Source of the DNA: Daedaleopsis sinensis
Lineage: Eukaryota; Basidiomycota; Agaricomycetes; Polyporales; Polyporaceae
DNA length: 64,000 nt
Assembly (NCBI GenBank): GCA_033807695.1
Contig: CM066302.1
Span: forward strand, 4,340,001 to 4,404,000
Direction: 5' to 3'
A model generated the notes under the pieces. It did not search any database. It had not been told where the DNA came from and saw only the letters and a list, made by a program, of their open reading frames with translations. Each line of letters begins with the position of its first letter. Within the stretch, counting starts at the first letter, position 1. This document shows, one piece after another, positions 45,428 through 55,826 of this stretch. A program made the translations under genes and the position numbers.

Positions 45428-48400
45428 ATGCTGCGGGGGAAACCGCAGGCCGTATCGCACCGACAACGACAAATCAAGCGGCAGGTGCTGGTCCCGGGAA
45501 CCCACTCAGAATCCCCCACGCGTACACCCCCTACCACCCCAACCAAAATCAAACTCTACGACGGACATGGCCGTGCTTCATGTCCCCCCAAGGACACCAA
45601 TCTTCTCCACCCCGAGACCGTCGTGGGGTCGGACATCCCTTCTGGCGACATTTCCAATCTGGCCAACGATTTCGACCGCCCGCCGACTCCGTCTGCTTCT
45701 CGGAAAAAAACCAGGGGAGAGGACATTTCACAGGCTGGCCCGGCAGACAGTGCACAACCCGGGCTTGACAGAGACACTCGTCATTTGGTTAGTAATTATC
45801 CTCTTTATTGCTTAGCTCTCATCATGACAAGCGAGCAGCCTTCGTCACACATGGCCGCTTTCCTCGAGGAGCACGCTGAACAAGCGCAGGACAGCCTGGA
45901 CGCCCGAGAGGTTCCTCCCAGTGCGATCGGAGCATGTCCATCATGCTGCCAAACTATGGACGACGAGGAGGGACGGAGGGCCACGTTGTACAAGTGCCAG
46001 GATTGCATCCTTTTGGAACCCATGTGCCGCGTTTGTATACTAAATGCCCACAGGTACCGACCTTTGGATCGCATCCGTCAGTGGTCTCACGAAGAAGGCT
46101 GCTGGGTGAAGGTCCACATGAAGACGCTTGGACACAAGATGTACCTTGGACACGGTTCCAAAATCTGCCCCCAGATTCCGACGCGCGCGGACGGTATCCC
46201 ACTCCTTCAAAACCGCATCAGGCCTATGGTAATTATCCACGATCACGGCATTGTCGAGGTCGACGTAGTATTCTGCGAATGCGAGCCGCGTCAGTCTGCA
46301 GCTGCGCAACTCATAACCAGCGGTCTCTGGCCCGCGACGTGGGAGTACGCCAAGACGGCAACTACGCTATCGGCCCTCGAGGTGTTAGATGCGCTGACCC
46401 TCGAGGCCGATGTGACCATCCACGACTATGGCAAATATCTCAAGCGCATGACCGACGGCGTAATAACGGACGACGTGCCTGTGAGTTATGCTCGCCGCGC
46501 CCCCCCCCACGAAACGTAACTGACCGGATATAAGGATCGATATCGCGAGCTGAATCAGTCGACGCGCCAGTATTCATTCATCAAGCAATGCCGGAGAGCA
46601 GGTTTACGACCATCGAGGGGACTTCCATTGCGCAGTCTCACGTGTAAGTGCCCCGCATGTCCTCAGCCGGACGTAAACATGCGCGAGGGATGGCGAGACC
46701 GCGATCCAGCATTTCGGTAAGCCCTTGTCAATATCGCCTGCGCCCGTATCACACGCTGAAACGGGTGGGTCACAGGCATGTGGACGCCTTGCACATATCC
46801 ATGGACGGCAACTTTCACTTCAACCTGAAAGCGAGACACACTGACGCGGACGACATTCCGCTTACCATGGGAGCCGGGTACTTTGTGCACGAGCAAGACT
46901 TTGCAACGTATCTCGCCAAGTTGCCCAAGGACAAAACTAAGGAGGTGAGCGCGCAGTAACCCACCTCGCCGATAAATATGTGTTCACCTCGTGTTGCTCT
47001 AGCAATCGACCTGTTCCCAATTTGGCGCGATGCAATATGGCAAGTACAAAGGCGATCTGTCTGGTGTCGTAGCTGTGCTGTGTCGGCATATGGTGGTGCT
47101 TCCCGGAGGGATCGTCGACTTGCACCGAGGGGAAAGGTATGTACACAGCCCGAGGTGTTGTACACCTGACGCTAATGTACAGACGAGCACAGATTTGCAT
47201 ACGTCACGCTTGTGCTTGTCTCAGCCACGCAGCTGTATCTCAACCTGTTGCTCTTCATCATCGTGTACGACATCTGGTGCCAATTCGTCAAGAGGTTGGG
47301 AATACGACTCCGCGAACATTTCTCCGAAGATGTTTTGGCGAGCCTAGTATCCATCGACTCCGCCAAGCTGCCGGAGATCCGCGGAGGCGTTGGGAAGCTG
47401 CATGTGAACATGCACAACATCGAATGTTGTCGTCGGTACACCCTGAATTTTCTACCCTCCACCTGCATGGACGACGGCGAGACCTGCGAACGACTCTGGG
47501 CATTTATTAACGCGTTAGCACTACGCGCCAAGGAGATGACAGCCGGACATCGACATGACTTTCTGAACGACGTTATATCAGCGCACAATGTGCGCCAGAT
47601 GCACCAGATGGGTGAGCGTTTCATGACGATCAACGATGATAGTACTGAGGACGGTTCGCAGTCAATTCCCTGGTGACGAAGCATGATCAGGGCGCCCCCC
47701 AGCTTGCAGACCTGCGAGCGTACATGGAGCAGCTCGAGCAGTCTATTAGCCGGCACTGCGACAGCGACCCACTGCCACAGTGGAGGGAGAATGAGAAAGA
47801 ATGGAATCAGAAGGCCAAAGCGCTGGAGGAGCACCCCGACCTGCACTGCCCATACGAAGCAGCGGCGCATATAGGTGAGCCACGGTCCTATGCTGAAGTT
47901 CAATTCTAACCGCCCTTCCAGAATTGAACTCGCGCCAGGTGCTAGACACTATTACCGAGCAACTTGCAGAGACTGGCAACCAGGACGGCATCGGCCTAGC
48001 CGGTGTTATCCACGATTGCTTAGAGTTTGACCTCGCGCGGTGAGATACGATATGTGCACGCCATTAGTGGGATGGCCAGCTAACGTTAACTAGAAAGAGA
48101 ATGCGACTCAACATACGAGAGTTCGACGGGAAGACGGAGAGCAACCGCGTCCAGTTGAATACCAAAGTCACTGAACTGGCGACGCGCGCGCTCAAGCTAA
48201 GTTCGCGCTACATGAGGTTCCTCCAGCCGTTGATCAACCACGCCCTCACGAGCGCACAGACTGGGAGCGAATTGTCCCATGCCGCGCCGACTGCGCCCGC
48301 TGCGTCAGTACCGCGCGGGGAGTCCATCCGGCCATCAAGCCTCGGCAAGGCCGACTTGAATTGGGGCCCACGCCGAGAGGACGCAGAAGAACTAATTTCA

Positions 48401-49443
48401 GACGACGACGACTGCAGTGAGGACATCTACGCTGAACGAATGGCGAACTCGCAGGAGGACGTTGTCACCTCGGACCCTGAAGCTACGCTGGAAGATACAG
48501 CGCACCGACCCCATCAGGCTAAACGCAAGCGAAGGGAGCCGACGGGGTTTCAAGCCGAGCTTCTCGCCCGTTTGAACGAGACGAATCTAGCTCTGCCTTC
48601 CGATTTACCTGCTCGACTTCGCACCCATGAGTACTTGCAACGCGCCGTTGAACTCGAGCTGAACATTCGGCGAGGATATGCCGGCGAAGCCCTAGACGAC
48701 CTGCAATTACAGTTGCTCACCCACGCCACCGTGTCTCAACGAAGGAAGACTGGCGGGTCAGGGCAGAAATACAACACGAAGGTCATGGGGACGCTGAATT
48801 TGAAGAAGACTGCGATCAAGCGCGCGACTGCCCGTTACCGGGAGGAGCGAGAGATCCTGCTGCTACTTGGAATGAACGCTAGCGACCCGCAGCTGAAGGA
48901 GCTGAAGGACGCGCACGTCTGCGCATTCACACTGGTCTTCGAGGAACAACGCCTGGGCGACAGTAGGAGCACGCCGTCTTGGATATGGGGCGACTTTGGG
49001 TTTATGGAGAAGGCAAGCGACGAACAGATAAAGACATTCATGCTCGAGAGTGAGTGCCTCGCAATGGTTCCCCAGCGGCCCACTAATCGCAATCGTAGGC
49101 GTCCGGGTGCACTGGTTTAGGTATCGCGCCCTAGTAGCGAGGTGGACAGAGGAGATGGACACATTGGAAGAAGAGATGTTCAGGACGCTCAATAGCTACA
49201 CGGAAGGCGTCGAACATTGGGACGCGGTTGCGACTCAGTACGAAGCGCGAGGCAGGTTCGGAGCGGCGGCATACTCTAGACGGTACGAGATATCCCCCTG
49301 ACCCTTAGCTGACCGCCGCCCCAGATCTAACGCGCGCTATTAGTCAACGTTTGCGATTCAAACGACTAGCGAGCCAAGCTATGGCGAAGTTCCCGGAGAG
49401 CATCTACGAGGTTGTGCGCGCGGACCCAAACCCACAACGATGA
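45428..49443 (+). CDS. CxC2-KDZ transposase
   Basis: DDE-type transposase of the 22.4 kb element. Start chosen at MLRGKPQAVSHRQRQIKRQV, with an in-frame ATG at 45338 as alternative. After a basic, S/T/P-rich leader comes the cysteine-cluster (CxC2) region: GACPSCCQTM, YKCQDCILLEPMCRVCILNA and VVFCECEPRQS. The KDZ core follows after about 46560: PACPQPDVN, ALHISMDGNFHFNLKARH (first catalytic Asp), FGAMQYGKYKGDLSGV-type linker, YDIWCQFVKRLGIRLR, HNIECCRRYTLN and GETCERLWAFINALAL (probable catalytic Glu), then RQMHQM. The C-terminal part is helical and charged (RQVLDTITEQLAETGN, KVMGTLNLKKTAIKRATARY) and ends DPNPQR at 49443. More than ten exons with short GT-AG introns; the joined frame is open. 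The family is known to accompany TET/JBP genes in mushrooms. Confidence 0.92.
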
Positions 49444-51510
49444 TGAGCTAACCGCAGCTCGCTTACAGGGAGTCGGAATGCGAGCAACGTCCGGAGGGCA
49501 GCCGACCTCGACAGCTTCCGGAACGCCCCAAGCCCGGACTACACAGGGAGGCGCGAAACCACCGCAACCGCGTGAATGACTGTAGAGCGGGGCGGCCAGC
49601 TTTATCTACCAGAGCTCGTTTGACCCTGAAGCCGTCGTACTAGAGCCTGCCGTCTGGCCTCGGAAACTCATAGTACGCGCCAAGGTACGGAGAGATCGCC
49701 TTGCGATCATTTGTAGGGCGCTTCCCTCCCTGACTGATTCTCCTAGCAGCACTTTGGACCCCCGTCTTTTCGCTTGTAGCGTCGTTCTTCCTCGCTCAGT
49801 TGTCTCTTACTATTCAATATTTGCCTTGTTCGGTACAGTGTCCCGCGCGCTATCAGCACCTGCCCTAAAGCACCCAACATAACCTGATGTCGCCCGCGCG
49901 GTCAGCGCGAATGACGTATATATAGTCCGCGAGAGCCATAGGATCAAGTCTTTACCACGCCTCTCGCTGAAGCCTTCCCGCGCCGACAGCATCGTTCGAC
50001 AGACTGCTGCAGACAGTCTGTGCGAACGACACTGTCTGCACCCAGACCTCTCCGTGCCCACGCCAGCCCCAGTGCGCCTCCAACACGTCGTTCCCGACTT
50101 TCCTGACTCGGATACGGCCCATCTTGAGTCACCTAGCGGAGGTCATTGGACCGCGCCAGCTTCCACGAAGTCCATCGACACACCTTCGATGTCGCGGCGG
50201 CAACTGCGCGCGAGTGTTTTTCGATTGGACAATGCGAGACTATGAAGGAGCATGAGGTTAGGACAACAGAGGGTATTTTTTAACCACGAGACCTTACGCA
50301 TACCCGCGAGGCAGGGTGGAGCGACGCGCGCATTGAGGGTGAGGGATAAGCGTCTCGCACCTGTGGACGGCAGGGTCACTGTCAAGAATGGGTAACGCAT
50401 GACACACACACCTAGCGGGCCAGCGTCCGCGCGGCACACGAGGACGGAGGAGTCCGTGCAATAATGAGTCATGAACGCTGCCCGCCTCCAAGTAAGCGGG
50501 GGAGACTAGACTGAAGTAGCAGGGACAACTGACGAAGCCCGGGAGATGAATATCCACAGTCCAACCCTCGTCCGGTGACAGGCGTCGTGGACGCTCGAAG
50601 TCATCGGCTCGGGCGGAGAGACTGTGATCCCACAAGTGCGAGCGAGGGACGAGACCGACTGGCAGCGTCGCCGCTCTGCGGTAGCCTGAACAGGCCTCCC
50701 TGGGTGACACAGCAGTTTTGGGTGGCCAACCCGACTGCAGCTATACCCATTCGCTGTGCTGAGATCCGGCGTTGTGCGCACAACGCCGTTTGCTCAGCAA
50801 GGGCTCGTATGTGGGGGTCTCGCGTGGAGAGACAGACGGAGAGAGGAGATGGTGGGGGAGACGGTGCGCTGCGTCTCAACACTTACGCAGTTTTAGCGCA
50901 GCCCTCACTGGCCCCAGATTGCACGACTTCCGAGTGCGATAAGGATATGCCGTGAACTTATCTGGTCCCCATGACCCCGCTGACAACGCCTGCTGCCTGC
51001 CTATCTCACGCTTCTGAACCGTATCTCGCTGACGAAGGGTGCGTGGCGGCGTAAATGAACTCTAGGTCGTTCCGTAAACTCACGCGCACCGGTCAGGAGT
51101 CCTTTCGCGCTGCCGCACCGTCACCAAATAGCCAAATCCAACCCCGTTGCGGACGATCAGCGCGACCGCGGCCGACCCGCAGTACCCGACGGCGCCCCAT
51201 GACGATGTCGCGGCGCGGAAGACGCTTATCGCCCAACGGTAATATTGGGGGTGCGCGCGACGATCGATGGCCGCGCAGCCTCCGGACAGAGCGGCGAGCG
51301 CGGACAAACTCGCCGCGGGGCCATAGCAGGTCCGTATAAATGAACAGCAGCGCGTTCGAGTCTCTTCTCCCGCTGTCGTCCCCCCCGAACTCGATCTGCG
51401 CTTCCACCGCCCAGGCTTCTGTTCTCCCCCTTGCCTAAGTCAGTAGTAAGCACGGCGCGCCATTACTACCCGAACCGTTCTCACAATCCGCCCCGCCGCA
51501 CAGGAAGAAA
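49444..51510. other. GC-rich spacer between KDZ transposase and TET/JBP gene
   Basis: About 2 kb with no convincing gene. An ORF at 50054-50245 (+) and several minus-strand frames (51093-51407) look like composition artefacts. It contains a short inverted repeat GCAGACAGTCTGTGCGAACG around 50012-50035. May hold promoters or decayed cargo. Confidence 0.4.
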
Positions 51511-53177
51511 ATGGGGATCATTCTCCGCTCTGATTCTCGCCTCAATCTTCGGAAGGTAAGTAGACAGAGTCGGGACGCGGACGCGCTCTCGACGTAGCTC
51601 ATGGGTTTGCAGCGTTCTATCGCGCGCGAACACGCTTCGGCGAAAAGGCTGTCCGACCTTTGCAGCAAGAAGCGCCCGGTGCATCAATTCGTAGATGCTG
51701 GTTAGAGCGCGCACTCACAGACATGTACAGAAAATACCGAAAGAATTCAATGTGCGCGCGCCGGCGGCTTTGGCTCATCGGAAGGCCGAGGCGCGCCAGC
51801 GCAGTGCCGACGCCCAACAGCGTCGGTATGTCCTCCAGATGGAGCACAACCTGGCGCAGTACATGGAGAAGGTCCCGATATTCCGCTCCGAACACACGTA
51901 CGAGGAGATGGAGAGCGAGGCCCGCCGCTCGAAGACCGGAGTGTTGTCAGGTCTTCTACAGCGGTGTGAGCTCCAACTCAGGCACAAGCCGATCGCGAGG
52001 AGCTCGCGCATCTACCAAGACGCGACAGGACGTACACTCGCCGCTTACTTTGGCTATCGGCTACCCAGTACGAAGGTAAGCTCGCGCGCGAGCATCACGG
52101 TCCTTAGCTAACGCGTGGGCATCAGCGCGGCGGCGTGCAGCCCATCAGCGACTAGTACTTGGGCCACACCAAGGCGGACTTCGACCTCGCGCGCGCCCGC
52201 GGCGAGATCGAAAGGTTCGACGGAATCTCGGTGAGGTTGGCGCAGTATACACCGAGATGTTCGCTGACCAGTACCCCAGCCGAAGCTTCTGCCGGACGCG
52301 CAGGTCGCGATTCAACGATTGCTATCCCAGGACCAGCCTGTCCTCGCTCCTCGCGACGGTCGACACCTCGACGACCGGTACGCATTGGACAGCTACCTGC
52401 ACACTTTCGTGGACGGCCAGACTGGGGAGGTGATTAGAGAGCGTCGCGGCGTGCACCACCTGGTGCACGCCTGGACGCCGCAAGGGCACCCCAATGGGGT
52501 AAGTGCCATCTGTCGCTTTCCATTGCGAGGACCGGCGGACGATAACATTTCGCAGCGAATGGTACCTTCAGCTGATATGTTGGGCGGCGGTGTCGCGGCG
52601 AACGCTGTCGAAGTCGAAACCTACTTCTACGCCACAAGGACTGTCGCTCTCCTGCTGGCGGAAATGTTCAAGGCAGTATTCCCGGAGGAATACAAGCGCT
52701 ACCGCCAGGCTTTCGACGCCGGCGTGTGGGTCCAGTCCGACCCCGGTCCGTGGTTGGGCCGCGCGATCGTGTACAAACTCGACGTCAACTTGCACTTCGA
52801 CGGGCTCGACGGTGGCCCAACCGCTACATTCCCAATCGGTCAGTTCACAGGGGGGACGCTCGAGCTTCCACAGCTGTGGGCGCGACTAGAGTAAGTCCCC
52901 CAATCCTTGAAATGTACGCGCTATTGACCAGTTCCCAAGGTACGGGCCTGGCGCGGTCCTACTGTCCCTCTCCGGCGTCATCGCGCACCGCGTCCTGCCG
53001 TGGAAGGCGGTCTCCGGCGAGGAGGACGCGCGCATCGGGTGCACCCCCGGGCGCATTGGCAACGTCTTCTTCTTTCCGAAGAATTCGTTGAACCGGCTCG
53101 AAGATCGCCCGGCAGGCTGGGGCAAGCGCACCGCGTATGGACGATACGAACGTACGAGCAGCACGTCCGATTCTTGA
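51511..53177 (+). CDS. TET/JBP-family 2-oxoglutarate/Fe(II) dioxygenase
   Basis: Family members oxidise 5-methylcytosine or thymine in DNA using Fe(II), O2 and 2-oxoglutarate; acting on methylated host or transposon DNA is inferred. The short first exon MGIILRSDSRLNLRK (51511-51555) is tentative. The next (from about 51736) has the helical leader KAEARQRSADAQQRRYVLQM and KTGVLSGLLQRCE, IYQDATGRTLAAYFGYRLP. The catalytic part includes YLGHTKADFDLARARGEIER, FPEEYKRYRQAFDAGVW and KLDVNLHFDGLDGGPTATFP (H-x-D iron ligands), then GQFTGGTLELPQLWARLEYG, VLLSLSGVIAHRVLPW (third iron ligand H), and VFFFPKNSLNRLED. Stop at 53177. About 425 residues in six exons. One intron-acceptor choice matters: using CATCAG at about 52127 leaves an in-frame TAG, whereas GACTAG at 52154 avoids it. 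It lies downstream of the KDZ transposase in the same orientation. Confidence 0.88.
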
Positions 53178-53876
53178 ATAGTTCTGTACTCTAGTTCGCT
53201 GTAGGCAAATCGCAATGTACGTTATGCGCGAGCGCGCAAGAATGTTTTTTTTACTTCATGGTAATGAACAAAGGACTGCGTGCGTTCTACACGCATACGA
53301 CGACAGTATGCACAACCGGGATGCGCGTGCGTATCATATCGAAGGGCGCGCCCCGCGCGTAGTACGAGTCGCTGCTGCATCTTATCCATGAATATGGGTG
53401 AGCATGCACAGACGGCCAAGAGCGCGTTCTACACGCGTCTGAAGAATTTACTATTAATGGGCGCGGGAGAGGCGGCGTAACGCAGGGGACGCGTCGCGCC
53501 CAGCCCCAGTTTGGATGCGCTGGCGGCGCGCCCTCGGCGCGCGCGAAGGGCGCGGCCGTGGGGCGGGGAGCCTTCTTCAGGGAGGCCACCCCGATCCCAT
53601 CGGGCGGGTCTCTCCGGGGCCCGCGGCTGATGGCGTGCCGTCCCGCTTTGATGGTGCCTGTGATGGCCCCACGGGCCACCGGAACGGTCGGAATCGCGAG
53701 CGCCTCGGTCGTCTTCACTGCACGTCTAGCACACTCAAGAGGTAGGCCTGACATAGCCTTTTTCTTGGAAATGACATTGTAGACTAACAGGTGCTACTGC
53801 ATAGAGTCGGCAGCCCAAGTCTGGGGGCGAACGGACGCGAAACGAACGCGGGAGAGCTACGGACATTTACAACGCG
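53178..53876. other. KDZ right subterminal region
   Basis: No gene recognised. Includes a T8 run at 53244-53251 and the repeated word GCGTTCTACACGC (53280-53292 and 53422-53434). GC-rich open frames on both strands are judged non-coding. Confidence 0.45.
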
Positions 53877-53929
53877 CTCTCTGGCCGACGGATCGTCCTG
53901 TTAGGACGGTCTCTGGCCAGAGAGTGTGT
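53877..53929 (-). repeat. KDZ right terminal inverted repeat with internal fold-back
   Basis: Inverse of the left end. In addition 53877-53886 (CTCTCTGGCC) is the exact complement of 53915-53924 (GGCCAGAGAG), and GTCC-TGTT-AGGAC pairs between them, so the right terminus is itself a hairpin of about 48 bp. Confidence 0.8.
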
Positions 53930-53937
53930 ATACTATA

Positions 53938-54036
53938 CGGCAGGGTGGACGTCGTCGGGAAGGCTCGTAAGTGCGAATGTGAGTAGGGGAAGGTGGTGGT
54001 ACGAGGGTTATGCTGGAGTGTGAGGAACCTCCCGGA
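53938..54036 (-). pseudogene. Membrane protein Y, copy A, segment right of the KDZ element
   Basis: Starts GGCAGGGTGGACGTCGTCGG and matches 58462-58563 in the intact gene Y (shared AAGGCTCGT, GTGCGAATGTGAG, GGGGAAGGTGGTGGTACGAG, GAACCTCCCGG). It stops abruptly after CCTCCCGG at 54036, where protease-like sequence begins; the remaining N-terminal part of Y is missing. It continues the fragment at 30880-31540 across the KDZ insertion. Confidence 0.85.
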
Positions 54037-55285
54037 TCTCACATGCTTCGTCACAGAACTGCCATATCGAGCATCTACGATCTCCTCAAGGTCACCCAGT
54101 ATGAAGAGAACGGCAGAGCGATCCTGTACAACGTAAGCACTGCACGCCAATCACGCCAATCCCAACAGAGTTTCTGACATGCACGTTTAGCTCGAGCTAG
54201 ACCTTCCACACCACGTTCCTCATGTCCCGCTCTGAACTCGGCATCGCTGACGATCCTCGCCGTCCGTACGTACCGCTCGCTCTGCTTCTAGCTACACCTT
54301 CTGTCACCTAGGCTGACCGTTCTTTCTCAATAGCCAACGTCCTTTCCAACATGACCTTTGTCCTCAATATGCCGCAGTTCGACAGACCGATCCCGTCGAC
54401 GACGTTGGTCGACGGCATCTACGTGAATGACAAATTCATCAACGGGTATTAGAATATCTCTGCCGAGTACGAGCAGGCTGACAACAAGAGCCCAGATTGA
54501 AACACTGTTGTGACATTTGACCCGTGCACCTCGCTTGGTGAGTCCACTGCGCATCTACGATCTTTATTCGCACAAGGAACTGAATCGACGGGCTGATTTG
54601 AACCGTCCTGGCCACGAACTACTACGTGCCTTCGAAATACAAGGATCGGACGTCCACGGCGCGGAACTGTTTGAGGATGACGGAGGCGTGAGCTACTTCG
54701 TGCCGTGCAACACGAAGCTCAACACCACATGGGTGATTGGGTCGGATCTGTCTGCGTCCGCAGCAATCTTGGACTCCTCCCGTTCACATGTATTGACTTC
54801 TCTCGGAACAGAGGCACGAGGTACCCTATGCATCCCATCAACGCGGTGCAAGTGAGTTTGTTCGACGACGGCACGTTTGCTTGCTATGGCAGCGTCAGCA
54901 GCAAGAGGTCCCTCGGGGAGATCCATATTATATCCCAGGGCACTCTCTGCGCCCGAGTGGCTCTCCCTGATATGATCCTGCAGACTGGCTCATGGGCTCC
55001 GTGTTCCTGAGGAACACGTACCAGCTCTACGACTACGGCAACTCGAGCTCCATCCTCGCCCAACCGTACACGAAACTTCTCAGCGTGAGCCTCCCTGCGC
55101 GCTGTCATCGTCATATGCATTCTCACACCCATTGCCGCTGCTCGTCGATGTAGACCGGCGTGGCTCGAGGCGGACTCGATGATGCTCGCCCGCCTCGTCT
55201 CGTACGAGGCCGACTTCACCTCGACCGCCAGCGTCTCCCCCAACGCCCCTACCGCGGCGCAGTCGTTCACCGGCGCACGCTGGAC
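54037..55285 (+). pseudogene. Decayed 3' copy of the A1 aspartic protease
   Basis: Homologous to about 4019-5310 of the intact gene: ATCTACGATCTCCTCAAGG, GACCGTTCTTTCTC, ACGTGAATG, GAACTACTACGTGC and the last-exon segment with TGGCTCGAGGCGGACTCGAT. The signal peptide and first catalytic DTG exon are absent. The second catalytic motif FDTGTS reads FDPCTS here, nearby codons are stops (around 54450 and 54497), and the last exon is cut off at about 55285 before the transmembrane helix. Not functional. Its position right after the Y fragment marks the junction of a tandem duplication. Confidence 0.9.
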
Positions 55286-55826
55286 CGAATGCGCCGCTAC
55301 ACGCGCATGCTAGCGGAGGTCCGATCAGTGCGTGACAGGTCAGTTGGAGGACTCGTCATTCTTGAAACGAGTCTCACAAGCTATGCCAGCCTTACTCCAA
55401 TCTCTTGTCGTTTCGACGGTCTCGGAGACTCGGACTTCACGCTTCCTGTCAGCGCTCCTCTCGCTCTGATGTCCTTTGAGCTGAACGGGATGCTCATTTG
55501 GGTCAGGTGTAACGAATAGCCTTCCGCGGGCTGACAGGTCTTGAGGTGTGCATGATCGCTTCATGTGCTAAGTACACAGGACCCGTACTACAAGCTGAGA
55601 GTAATCAAGTACTCACCTCTCAGATTGCGCAGTAGTTTCCTGATACAACCGTGCATCTCAACCTTGATGCATGATGAATGAGACATGTAATGAACCTCGC
55701 GTCGATCCGCTGTGGCGACGCTGCATCTTGATCCGTGTGGCAGCGATATAGAAATATGTTAGCTATCAGCCCCCGTATATAAATGAGCACATTGCATATC
55801 GTGTCTCGCAACACTCCTTACCCGCA
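55286..55826 (+). promoter_or_regulatory. Upstream region of X copy B
   Basis: Homologous to 8985-9530. Contains TATA-like TATATAAA at 55776-55783, about 44 bp before the start codon. No gene recognised. Confidence 0.55.

Larger units (their letters stand above)
31541..53929. mobile_element. KDZ transposon carrying a TET/JBP dioxygenase and cargo genes (22.4 kb)
   Basis: Ends are inverted repeats starting ACACACTCTCTGGCCAGAGA; the first 25 bp are identical and similarity continues to about 43 bp. The element sits in the first copy of gene Y, whose halves flank it on both sides. Genes inside: two paralogous small proteins (35038-35845, 36206-36823, +), two uncharacterised minus genes (37020-39148, 39576-41525), a large uncharacterised minus gene (41736-44365), a CxC2/KDZ transposase (45428-49443, +) and a TET/JBP-type dioxygenase (51511-53177, +). 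KDZ (Kyakuja-Dileera-Zisupton) elements with co-carried TET/JBP genes are known from Agaricomycete genomes (Iyer, Aravind and colleagues, PNAS 2014). Flanking duplications are imperfect, so age or end details are uncertain. Confidence 0.87.

Noticed and set aside
50012..50035. Inverted repeat in the KDZ spacer as a terminator or regulatory hairpin
   Set aside because: Too short and isolated in a GC-rich region to assign a function.
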